Assembly: GCF_005938745.2 (NCBI RefSeq)
Contig: NZ_VCBX02000001.1
Coordinates: forward strand, 2,514,001 to 2,578,000
Direction of reading: 5' to 3'
From: Rhodococcus sp. KBS0724
GTDB taxonomy: Bacteria; Actinomycetota; Actinomycetes; Mycobacteriales; Mycobacteriaceae
DNA: 64,000 nt
Each line of letters starts with the position of its first letter. Position 1 is the stretch's first letter. Made by a program: the position numbers and the translations under genes. The notes below the pieces were generated by a model. That model ran no database searches. It saw only the letters and a list, made by a program, of their open reading frames with translations, and was not told where the DNA came from. Below, in pieces: positions 1 to 12,000 of this stretch.

Positions 1-3000
1 TCGGTCTGACCAACGCCGGCTGTACCGGACAACTGCCGCAGACGGTTCCGTGGCTGGTGCTCGACGACCGGGTCACTGCTGCCGAGATCGCGGGTTCCCC
101 CGAGACACCGGTGACCGACCGGGAACGGACGGCAGTACTTCACATCGATCATCCGGCCTACGTGATTTACACGTCCGGGTCGACCGGGATTCCGAAAGGT
201 GTGGTGGTGCCGCACCGAGGGGTGTTCGACCTTACGACGGAACTATGCACACAACTTTCGACTGGGCCACAGGCGCGTGTATTGCACTGTGCATCTCCGA
301 GTTTTGACGCGTCGGTGTTCGAATTCGTGTGGGCGTTCGGTGCGGGCGGACGATTGGTGATCGCCCCGCCAACGATGTACGGAGGTGGCGAACTCACAGC
401 GCTACTCGATCGCGAGCAAGTCACACATGCCATCCTCACGCCATCCGCCCTGGCATCGCTGGACCCCGCAGGGCGCGCATCGCTTCAATGCCTTGTTGTT
501 GCAGGAGAAGCGTGTTCGCCGGAGTTGGCGGGGCGGTGGTCGCCTGGTCGGTTGATGTTCGACGCCTACGGCCCGACAGAGGCGACGGTCATGGCAAATA
601 TCAGGGTGATCGAGCCGGGCAGCGAGTTACTGACTCTCGGAGGTCCGATCCGCGGCGTCGAAGAAGTAGTACTCGACGATCGGTTGCGGCCGGTACCGGT
701 CGGAGTGGTCGGAGAGTTGTATCTGGCCGGCGTCAGCTTGGCGCGTGGCTATCGGAACCAGATGGGAACAACAGCGTCGAGGTTTGTGGCGGATCCGTTC
801 GGATTGCCGGGGCGCCGTATGTATCGCACCGGGGACACGGTGCGCTGGCGCCATGATCGGCAGGGCAGCCTGACACTCGAGTACTTGGGCCGCAACGATT
901 TTCAAGTCAAGGTTCGTGGTTTCCGGATCGAACTCGGCGAGATCGATGCGGTAATGGCCGATCATCCGACCGTCGCTTTTGCGATCACCCTCGGACGCGT
1001 CGAAACCCACGGAAACACGACACTGGCGTCGTACGTGCTTCCGGCTGACGACCACGAAGTCGACCCAGCCGAATTGCGAACCCACGTGCAGGGATTGCTA
1101 CCCGACTACATGGTGCCGGCAACAATCACCGTGCTCGACACTATTCCGCTGACCCCGGTAGGGAAGCTCGATCGCGGCGCGCTGCCCGAACCAGATGTGG
1201 GGGCATCGAGCACCGCCTTCCGGCAGCCGCGAACTCCGATCGAGGAGACCATCGCCGGTATTTTCGGCGAGGTGCTGGACGTCGATCGCCTCGGCGCCGA
1301 CGCGCACTTCTTCAACCTCGGTGGCAATTCCCTGAGCGCGACCAAAGCAGTGGCCCGGATCAATTCAGCACTGAATGAGGGAATTGGCGTCCGGGACCTG
1401 TTCGACGCACCCACCGTGGCTGCGCTGGCCGAGTGGATCGAGCGGACCGACGGAAGGACATCCGTGGGGCCTGCTTTGGTGGCAGGTGTGCGACCCGAGA
1501 GAGTTCCGGTGTCCCTCGCCCAGCATCGCATGTGGCTCGTCAATCAGTTGGACACGTCGTCGCCCGCGTACAACATTCCTATCGCGCTCCGGCTGGCCGG
1601 TGAACTCGATATCGACGCTTTCCGAGCCGCGTTGACAGATGTCGTCGAGCGTCACGACACCCTTCGCACGGTGTACCCCGGATCGCCGGACGGTCCGCTC
1701 CAAGTGGTTGTTCCAACAGCTCAGGTATTGCCGGATTTGAATCCGCTCGAGGTGGCGAGTGAGAGCGAGCTGTCCGGGCACATCGAGCGGCTCGCGTCGT
1801 CCGGGTTTGATGTCACAGGCGAAGTCCCCGTGCGGATTGCGTTGTTCAAGGTCGGCCCAGAGCAGCACGTTCTGGTTATTGTCGTGCACCATATCGCCGC
1901 GGACGGTTCGTCGATGCCACCGCTGGCCCGCGATGTGATGACGGCATACACCGCGCGCGTGAACTGGCGTATTCCGGATTGGGCGCCGCTTCCCGCGACG
2001 TATGCCGATTACACGCTGTGGCAGCGTCGCCTGCTCGGCGTCGAATCCGATCCGGGTTCGCTTGCCGGCGAGGAGCTCACGTACTGGCACCAGGCGCTGT
2101 CGGGGTTACCGACTGTCCTGCCGTTGCCGACGGATCGAGCCCGCCCGACCTGGCGTCGGATGCGGGGAAGCGCGGTGCAGTTCGAGATCGACGCCGGCTT
2201 GCATCGCGCGCTGCAACATATTGCGCGCAAACATGATTCGACGATGTTCATGACCATGCATGCAGCGCTCACCGTCCTGCTCAGCCGGTTGAGCGGGACT
2301 GACGACATCGCGGTGGGCACACCGGTGGCCGGGCGTGGTGAGGCTGCACTCGACAATATGGTCGGCATGTTCGTCAACACCGTGGTGCTGCGGACGGCAG
2401 TAACACCCAGGTCACCTTTCGAGGATGTGCTTCGGACGGTTCGGGAGGGTGATCTGGGAGCTTTCGCTCACGCACAGACCCCGTTCGAGCAAGTGGTCGA
2501 GACGATCGATCCGGCCCGCTCGACGGCACACTCACCGTTGTTCCAGGTAATGCTCGAGTTCAGGAATGCCGCATTGCCGGAATTGGTGCTGCCGGAGTTG
2601 ACCGTTGAACTTCTCGACATCGACATCGAGGTAGCCCGGTACGACCTGCACCTGAGTCTCGCCGAGCAATTCGATACCGCCGATGGTTCGCCGGCCGGAA
2701 TATCTGCGTCCTTCGGCTTTGCCGTCGACATCCTCGATTCGGCTACGGTGCAGAGTTTCGCCGAACGATTCGTCCGCGTACTGGAGGAGATCGTGGCTGC
2801 GCCGTCAACCCGCGTCGGAGATATCGAACTCCTCTCGCCTGCGGAGTGTGGTGAGTTGGTTCCGGTGTCGGGGGCTTCGGGTGGGCGGGTGTTGGTGTTG
2901 CCGGAGTTGTTGGCTGTGGGGGCAGTAGATCGGTCGGCGATCGCTGTTGTCTGTGGTGGTCGGAGTGTGTCGTATGGGGAGTTGGATGTTTGGTCGAATC

Positions 3001-6000
3001 GGTTGGCGCGGTTGTTGATTGGTCGGGGTGTTGGTCCGGGTTCGTGTGTTGTGGTGGCGTTGTCGCGGTCGGTGTTGTCGGTGGTGGCGTGGTGTGCGGT
3101 GGTGAAGTCGGGGGCGGCGTTTGTGGGGGTGGATCCGGGGTATCCGGCGGCGCGGGTGGAGTTCATGGTTGCGGATTGTGGTGCGGTGGTGGGTGTGACG
3201 GCGGCGGAGTGTGTGGGGGTGTTGCCGGGTTCGGTGCAGTGGGTGGTGTTGGATGGTCCTGGTTTTGAGGGGGTGTTGGCGGGGTTTGATGGTGGGCCGG
3301 TGTCGGATGTGGATCGGGTGTCTGTGGTGTATCCGGGTGGGGCGGCGTATGTGGTGTATACGTCGGGGTCGACGGGGGTGCCGAAGGGTGTGGTGGTCTC
3401 GCATCGGGGGTTGGCGGATTTGGTTGCGGATCAGTGTGTTCGGTTCGGGCTAGATTCCAATTCTGTGGTGTTGCATGCGGCGTCGCCGGGTTTTGATGCT
3501 GCGGTGTTGGAGTTGTTGTGGGGGTTGGGTTGTGGTGGTCGGTTGGTGGTTGCTCCGGCGGGGGTGTTTGGTGGGGATGAGTTGCGGGGGTTGTTGGTGG
3601 GGGAGAGGGTTTCTCATGTTGCGTTGACGCCGACGGTGCTGGGGACGGTGGATCCGTCCGGTCTCGAGGATCTCTCGACTGTGGTGGTGGGGGGTGAGGT
3701 GTGTTCGCGGGAGTTGGTGGCGCGGTGGGCTGTTGGTGGTCGGGTGGTGGTGAATACGTATGGTCCGGCGGAGGCGAGTGTGCAGTCGAATGCGAGTGCT
3801 GCGTTGGTGGTGGGGGAGCCGGTGTTGTTGGGTGGTCCGATTCGGGGTGTGGGGGAGGTTGTGTTGGATGGTTGGTTGCGTCCGGTTCCGGTGGGTGTGG
3901 TGGGGGAGTTGTATCTCTCGGGTGGGGGTTTGGCGTGGGGGTATGTGAATCGGGTGGGGTTGACGGCGTCGCGGTTTGTGGCTGATCCGTTTGGTGGTTC
4001 GGGTTCTCGGATGTATCGGACGGGGGATGTTGTTCGGTGGCGGCGGCTTGCGGATGAAAGTTTGTCGTTGGAGTTTGTGGGTCGTGGGGATTTGCAGGTG
4101 AAGGTGCGTGGGGTTCGGGTGGAGTTGGGGGAGGTGGAGTCGGCGTTGTCGGGGTGTGTGGGGGTGGCTCGGGCTGCTGTTGTGGTGCGGGGGGATCGGT
4201 TGGTGGGGTTTGTGGTTGCGGAGTCGGGTGTGAGTGTGGATGTTTCGGTGGTGGTTGATTCGGTGGCTGGGCGGTTGCCGTCGCAGATGGTGCCGGCTGT
4301 GGTGGTGGTGGTTGATGGGTTGCCGGTGACGCCGAATGGAAAGCTGGACCGCGACGCCCTACCCACCCCAAGTTTTGATGACCGACTGAGCACATTCATC
4401 GCTCCGGCAACCGAGATGGAATCTGCGCTGGCAGGGTTGTTCGAGGAAGTGCTGGGACTCGAATCGGTAGGCGCGGGAGATTCGTTCTTTTCTCTCGGCG
4501 GCGACAGTATCGTCGCGATTCAGTTGGTCTCTCGGGCGAAGGCCTCTGGAATCGTTTTCTCGGCGCGGGATGTGTTCGAGCATAAAACGGTGGCTGGGTT
4601 GGCGGAGGTTGCCGTCTTCGGTGATGGAACGGAGGCAGTCGGATTGGACGAACTGCCTGGGGGCGGGGTCGGTGAGGTTCCGTTGACGCCGACAATGCGA
4701 TGGCTCCTCGAACGGGGCACGGGATTCACTCGCTTCTCACAAGCCGTGATGCTCAACCTTCCGGCCGGAATCGACGAACCGGGCCTGGAGGGCACCGTGC
4801 AGGCGGTGCTCGATCATCACGACATGCTGCGGGCTCGGCTACGGCCACAAGCCGATGGCGGTTGGACGTGGGAAGTGTTGCCGGAAGGTGTGATTCGAGC
4901 GGACAGCCTCATCTGCCGGGTGCCGATGCAGGGGAACCTGGGAAGTTCCCAGTTCAGTGACCACGCCGCTGCGGAGTTGGATGCTGCGGCTGATCGGCTT
5001 GATCCCAGCACGGGCGCTGTGGTGCAGGTGGTGTGGTTTGATCCCCCGAATGCCGGCGAGCAGGGTTGCGCGTTGGTGGTGGCACATCATTCGGTGATCG
5101 ACGGGGTGTCGTGGCGGGTGCTGATACCCGACCTGGCAACCGCGTGGTGGCAGATCGCGGCTGGAATGGAACCAGAGTTGCCCGCGGTCGGAACGTCGAT
5201 GCGGCGGTGGGCTCATGGACTGGTAGACGAGGCTCGTCGGCCCGAGCGCGCAGCCGAACTCGAGCTGTGGCGAGCTATGAGCGTCGGGGACGATCCGGTG
5301 ATCGGGTCGCGGCCCCTCGACCCTTCGGTCGATGTGAACGGCTCGACAGATCATGTTTCCGTCGAATTGCCCACCGACGTGACAGAAGCGCTGCTGACCA
5401 CAGTTCCCGAAGCATTTCACGGTGGGGTCAGCGACGGGTTGCTGGCTTCGTTGGCGGTTGCGGTCACGCAATGGCGGCGAGATCGCCGGCCGATATCGAC
5501 CGATGCTCCGATTGCCACAACACTCATTGCGCTGGAAGGTCATGGGCGAGAGGAGAACGCGGTCCCTGGCTCGGATCTGAGTCGTACCGTCGGCTGGTTC
5601 ACCACGAGCTTTCCACTGCGGCTGGATCTTGCGTCCGTCGATATCGACGATGCGTGCGCGGGCGGCCCGGCCTTGGCGGCCGCCGTCAAAGCCGTCAAGG
5701 AACAGATCCGGACCGTACCCGATCACGGAATCGGCTTCGGGTTGTTGCGGTATCTGAACGAGGACACCGCTTTTGAGCTGCAGGATTTGCCGACACCGCA
5801 GATCGGATTCAATTATCTGGGGCGCGTCGAGGCAATATCCCCGGGCGGATCTCAGCCGATCGGATGGGCGCCGCTCGATGATGGTGACACGCTCGCCGAC
5901 CCCCGGCGTGGCGGTGCGCAGGATCCCGACATGCCAGTCGCGAACGTGCTGGAGATCAACGCCATGACTCTCGGTGGCTCGCGTAAGCCACGATTACACG

Positions 6001-9000
6001 CGACGTGGACTTTCCCTGTCGGAGTGTTGACCACCGACGAGGTGAGTGAGCTGGCGCGGCTGTGGACCGAGGTGTTGACTGCCCTGACCCAGCAGCCTCT
6101 CGGCGGGCGAACGCCGTCGGATCTGGACTTGGTCGGTCTCGGCCAAGGTGAGATCGAGATGCTCGAGGATCGGTACCCCGCGTTGAGTGATGTGTGGCCG
6201 CTGTCCCCGCTGCAGGAAGGTTTGCTGTTCCATACGCTGCTGTCCGAGGAGTCGGTGGACGCGTACGTCGTCCAGTTGGCCGTTGAATTGCGCGGTGACG
6301 TTGATTCGGATCGCCTGCGTCAGGCAGGACAAGTGCTGCTTGACCGCTATCCGAATCTGCGGACCGCATTCGACTCCGACCTCGAATTCGGGCCGGTGCA
6401 GGTTGTCCAGGAAGACCTGACAGTCGTGTGGTCTGAAATGGACCTGTCGGAACTTGACGAGGAAGCACGTCAGCGTGAATTGGATCGGGTGATGGCTGCT
6501 GACAGAGCGCACCGTTTTGATCCCGTGCGTGCCCCACTGCTGCGCTGGTTGCTCATCACTACGGGCACGGAGAGCTACCGCTTGGTGATGACCAATCATC
6601 ATCTGCTGCTCGATGGTTGGTCGACCCCTCTCTTGTTGCGCGAACTGCTAGTGGCCTACGCGGCAGGTGAAGACGCCTTGCCGAGGGCGTACCCGTACCG
6701 CGACTACCTGGCGTGGATCAACCGGCAGAACACAACAGAATCACTTGACGTGTGGGCGAAGGCATTTGACGGTGTCGACGAGCCGACGTTGGTTGCGTCG
6801 GGTGATCCTGCTCGTCGGTACAGCGGGTCGCGGGATGTGTTCGGTGAGTTGACCGAGGATCAGACGGTGGCGTTGTTGTCGTGTGTTCGGGGTATGGGGG
6901 TCACTGTGAATTCGGTGATCGAGATGGCGTGGTCGATTGTGTTGGGTGGGTGGACGTCTCGTGATGATGTGACGTTCGGTTCGACGGTGGCTGGTCGTCC
7001 TCCGCAGGTTGCGGGGGTGGAGTCGATGATCGGTTTGTTTGTCAATACGGTGCCGGTGCGGGTTCGGTTGGATCGGGGGGAGACTCTTGGTTCGCTTCTT
7101 TCTCGGATTCAGGGTGAGCAGGCTGGTCTTCTTGATCATCAGTATGTGGGTTTGGCGGATATTCAGCGGGTTGCGGGTGCTGGTGCTGTGTTCGACACGA
7201 TGACGGTGTTCGAGTCGTATCCGGTGGATCGTGGTGGGTTGACTGCGGAGACGGATATTGCGGGTATGCGGGTGGTTGATGTCGGTGGTGTTGATGCCGC
7301 ACACTATCCGATCGGCGTTGTTGCGCACCTGGACAGCCGACTGCATATCAGAATCAAGTATCTGCCGGAGCTTTTCGACTACGGCACAATCGGCAGTGTT
7401 CTGCAGCGAGTTTTGCGCGTCGTCAACGCCCTTGTTTCAAATCCTGATCTGCCACTTGCGGCGCTGGACGTGCTTTCGCCGGAGGAACACCGGGAACTGG
7501 TCCCGGTTCAGGGTGAGATGTCCGCGAAAGAACATGTGCTGCCGGAATTACTGTCGGCTGCGCGGGACCCGGATGCGGTTGCTGTGGTGTCTGGTGGTTG
7601 GCGGTTGTCGTATGGGGAGTTGGATGTTTGGTCGAATCGGTTGGCGCGGTTGTTGATTGGTCGGGGTGTTGGTCCGGGTTCGTGTGTTGTGGTGGCGTTG
7701 TCGCGGTCGGTGTTGTCGGTGGTGGCGTGGTGTGCGGTGGTGAAGTCGGGGGCGGCGTTTGTGGGGGTGGATCCGGGGTATCCGGCGGCGCGGGTGGAGT
7801 TCATGGTTGCGGATTGTGGTGCGGTGGTGGGTGTGACGGCGGCGGAGTGTGTGGGGGTGTTGCCGGGTTCGGTGCAGTGGGTGGTGTTGGATGGTCCTGG
7901 TTTTGAGGGGGTGTTGGCGGGGTTTGATGGTGGGCCGGTGTCGGATGTGGATCGGGTGTCTGTGGTGTATCCGGGTGGGGCGGCGTATGTGGTGTATACG
8001 TCGGGGTCGACGGGGGTGCCGAAGGGTGTGGTGGTCTCGCATCGGGGGTTGGCGGATTTGGTTGCGGATCAGTGTGTTCGGTTCGGGCTAGATTCCAATT
8101 CTGTGGTGTTGCATGCGGCGTCGCCGGGTTTTGATGCTGCGGTGTTGGAGTTGTTGTGGGGGTTGGGTTGTGGTGGTCGGTTGGTGGTTGCTCCGGCGGG
8201 GGTGTTTGGTGGGGATGAGTTGCGGGGGTTGTTGGTGGGGGAGAGGGTTTCTCATGTTGCGTTGACGCCGACGGTGCTGGGGACGGTGGATCCGTCCGGT
8301 CTCGAGGATCTCTCGACTGTGGTGGTGGGGGGTGAGGTGTGTTCGCGGGAGTTGGTGGCGCGGTGGGCTGTTGGTGGTCGGGTGGTGGTGAATACGTATG
8401 GTCCGGCGGAGGCGAGTGTGCAGTCGAATGCGAGTGCTGCGTTGGTGGTGGGGGAGCCGGTGTTGTTGGGTGGTCCGATTCGGGGTGTGGGGGAGGTTGT
8501 GTTGGATGGTTGGTTGCGTCCGGTTCCGGTGGGTGTGGTGGGGGAGTTGTATCTCTCGGGTGGGGGTTTGGCGTGGGGGTATGTGAATCGGGTGGGGTTG
8601 ACGGCGTCGCGGTTTGTGGCTGATCCGTTTGGTGGTTCGGGTTCTCGGATGTATCGGACGGGGGATGTTGTTCGGTGGCGGCGGCTTGCGGATGAAAGTT
8701 TGTCGTTGGAGTTTGTGGGTCGTGGGGATTTGCAGGTGAAGGTGCGTGGGGTTCGGGTGGAGTTGGGGGAGGTGGAGTCGGCGTTGTCGGGGTGTGTGGG
8801 GGTGGCTCGGGCTGCTGTTGTGGTGCGGGGGGATCGGTTGGTGGGGTTTGTGGTTGCGGAGTCGGGTGTGAGTGTGGATGTTTCGGTGGTGGTTGATTCG
8901 GTGGCTGGGCGGTTGCCGTCGCAGATGGTGCCGGCTGTGGTGGTGGTGGTTGATGGGTTGCCGGTGACGCCGAATGGAAAGCTGGACCGCGACGCCCTAC

Positions 9001-12000
9001 CCACACCGGATTTTGCCGGCGTTCGGACTGATTTCCGGGCTCCTGTCACCGAGGTGGAATCGGTATTGGCCGGGTTGTTCGAGGAAGTACTCGGGCTCGG
9101 ATCAGTGGGCGTGGAGGATTCGTTTTTTGCGCTCGGCGGCGACAGCATCATGTCGATTCAGCTCGCAGCACGGGCAAAGGCTCAGGGAGTGGTCATCTCC
9201 CCGCGGGATGTGTTCGAACGTAAGACGATTGCCGGACTGGCGGAGGTAGCAGTTCTTTCGGGTGAGGCCGACGTAGCCAGGTTGGAGGAATTGACCGGCG
9301 GCGGGGTCGGTGACGTTCCGTTGACGCCGATAATGCAGTGGCTCGTCGGTCGGGGTGGTACAGGGTTCCATCGATTCTCGCAGGCGGTGCTGCTGAATTT
9401 GCCGGCGGGAATCGACGAGCAGGGTTTGGCGAGCACGGTGCAGGCGGTGCTCGATCATCACGACATGCTGCGGGCTCAGTTGCGCCCAGGTGCACACGGA
9501 TCGTGGGTCTGGAAAGTCCTGCCCGTCGGATCAATTCAAGCAGAGAAGGTGATTCGGAAGGTATCGGCCGGGCCAGGCGTCGCCGATTTCCGTGAGGTGG
9601 CTGCGTGCGAGTTGGACGCCGCAGCGGATCGGCTTGATCCCAGCACGGGCGCCGTGGTGCAGGTGGTGTGGTTTGATCCCCCGAATGCCGGCGAGCAGGG
9701 TTGCGCGTTGGTGGTGGCACATCATTCGGTGATCGACGGGGTGTCGTGGCGGGTGCTGATACCCGACCTGGCAACCGCGTGGTGGCAGATCGCGGCAGGT
9801 AGATCGCCGGAACTGGAGCCGGTCGGAACATCGATGCGCCGCTGGTCCTACGGGCTTGCGCAGGAGGCTCGTCGACCGGAGCGGGCAGCCGAACTCGAGC
9901 TGTGGCAAGCGATGGTTGTGGGCGAGGACCCCGTGATCGGATCCCGGCCCATCGACCCTTCCGTCGACGTGACTACCACTGCCGACACTGTTGAGATTGA
10001 AGTCTCCCCGGAGACAACTGAGGCACTGCTCACCACAGTTCCCGAAGCATTCCACGGTGGTGTCGTCGACGCACTACTGGCGGCACTGGCGGTTGCGGTC
10101 ACGACGTGGCGGCGCGAAGATAACCCTTCCCTCGCAGATATTCTCATCGGTCTCGAGGGTCATGGACGTGAAGAAGGTGTGGTTCCAGGTTCGGATCTGA
10201 ATCGTACCGTCGGCTGGTTCTCCACGAGCTTCCCACTGCGGTTGGATCTTTCGGATATATCTCTGAGCGACGCCGCCGCTGGTGGTCCGGCCTTGGGTGC
10301 CGTGGTCAAATCTGTCAAGGAACAACTCCGGGCGATACCGGACCACGGGATCGGCTACGGATTGCTGCGGTATCTCAACGAGGACACCGGATTGGTGTTG
10401 GGGGAGTTCCAAACACCGCAGATCGGCTTCAACTATCTCGGCAGGGTTCGTGCAGGTGAAGTGTCAAACGAGTCCGGTGCAGCCTGGATTCCGATCAACG
10501 GAGACATCGAGCTGGGCGGTGCACAGAATCCGGATATGCCGCTACCAGCCGTTCTCGACATCAACGCACTCACCGTCGAAAGTGACGACGGCAGGCCGAG
10601 ACTGCGCGCAATCTGGTCGTTCCCCACAGGCATACTGGCGAAGAGCGACGTTCAGGCGGCCGCGAGAATGTGGTCGGAAACGCTTGCGGCGCTGGCCGCA
10701 GACGCCGGGCAACCGGGCGTCGGAGGACGAACGCCGTCGGATCTGGACTTGGTCGGTCTCGGCCAAGATGAGATCGAGATGCTCGAGGACCGGTACCCCG
10801 CGTTGAGTGATGTGTGGCCGTTGTCCCCGCTGCAGGGAGGTTTGCTGTTCCATGCGCTGGCGTCGGCAGGGTCGGTGGACGCCTACTTGGTGCAGTTGGT
10901 TGTCGAATTGCGGGGTGAGGTTGATCCGGAGCGATTGCGCGGTGCTTGCCAATCGGTGCTCGATCGCAATCCGAATCTGCGGACCGCCTTTCTGTCCGAC
11001 ACCGGATCTCAGCCGGTTCAAGTGGTGCAGGATGGCGTCGAAGCACCGTGGTCGGAGATCGACCTTTCGGGATTGGACACCGCCGCGCGTGTTCGTGCTT
11101 GGGATCATCTGATGGCGGAGGATCGTGCCACCCGGTTCGATCCGACTCGGGCCCCGTTGTTGCGGTGGATGCTGGTCAGCACCGGCCCGGGAAGCTATCG
11201 CCTGGTGATGACCAATCATCATCTGCTGCTCGATGGTTGGTCGACGCCGCTACTTCTGAAGGAATTGCTGGTGCTCTATGCCACCGACGGCGCGACACTA
11301 CCCCGGGTCCGTCCTTATCGGGACTTTCTGGCCTGGGTCGCCGGGCAGAACAAAACAGAATCACTTGACGTGTGGGCGAAAGCATTTGACGGTGTCGACG
11401 AGCCGACGTTGGTTGCGCCGGTTGATCCTGCTCGTCGGTACAGCGGGTCGCGGGATGTGTTCGGTGAGTTGACCGAGGATCAGACGGTGGCGTTGTTGTC
11501 GTGTGTTCGGGGTATGGGGGTCACTGTGAATTCGGTGATCGAGATGGCGTGGTCGATTGTGTTGGGTGGGTGGACGTCTCGTGATGATGTGACGTTCGGT
11601 TCGACGGTGGCTGGTCGTCCTCCGCAGGTTGCGGGGGTGGAGTCGATGATCGGTTTGTTTGTCAATACGGTGCCGGTGCGGGTTCGGTTGGATCGGGGGG
11701 AGACTCTTGGTTCGCTTCTTTCTCGGATTCAGGGTGAGCAGGCTGGTCTTCTTGATCATCAGTATGTGGGTTTGGCGGATATTCAGCGGGTTGCGGGTGC
11801 TGGTGCTGTGTTCGACACGATGACGGTGTTCGAGTCGTATCCGGTGGATCGTGGTGGGTTGACTGCGGAGACGGATATTGCGGGTATGCGGGTGGTTGAT
11901 GTCGGTGGTGTTGATGCCGCACACTATCCGATCGGACTGGTCGCTCACGTCGACTCGGTGGTGCGCCTGACAATCAAGTATCTCCCAGATCTCTTCGACC

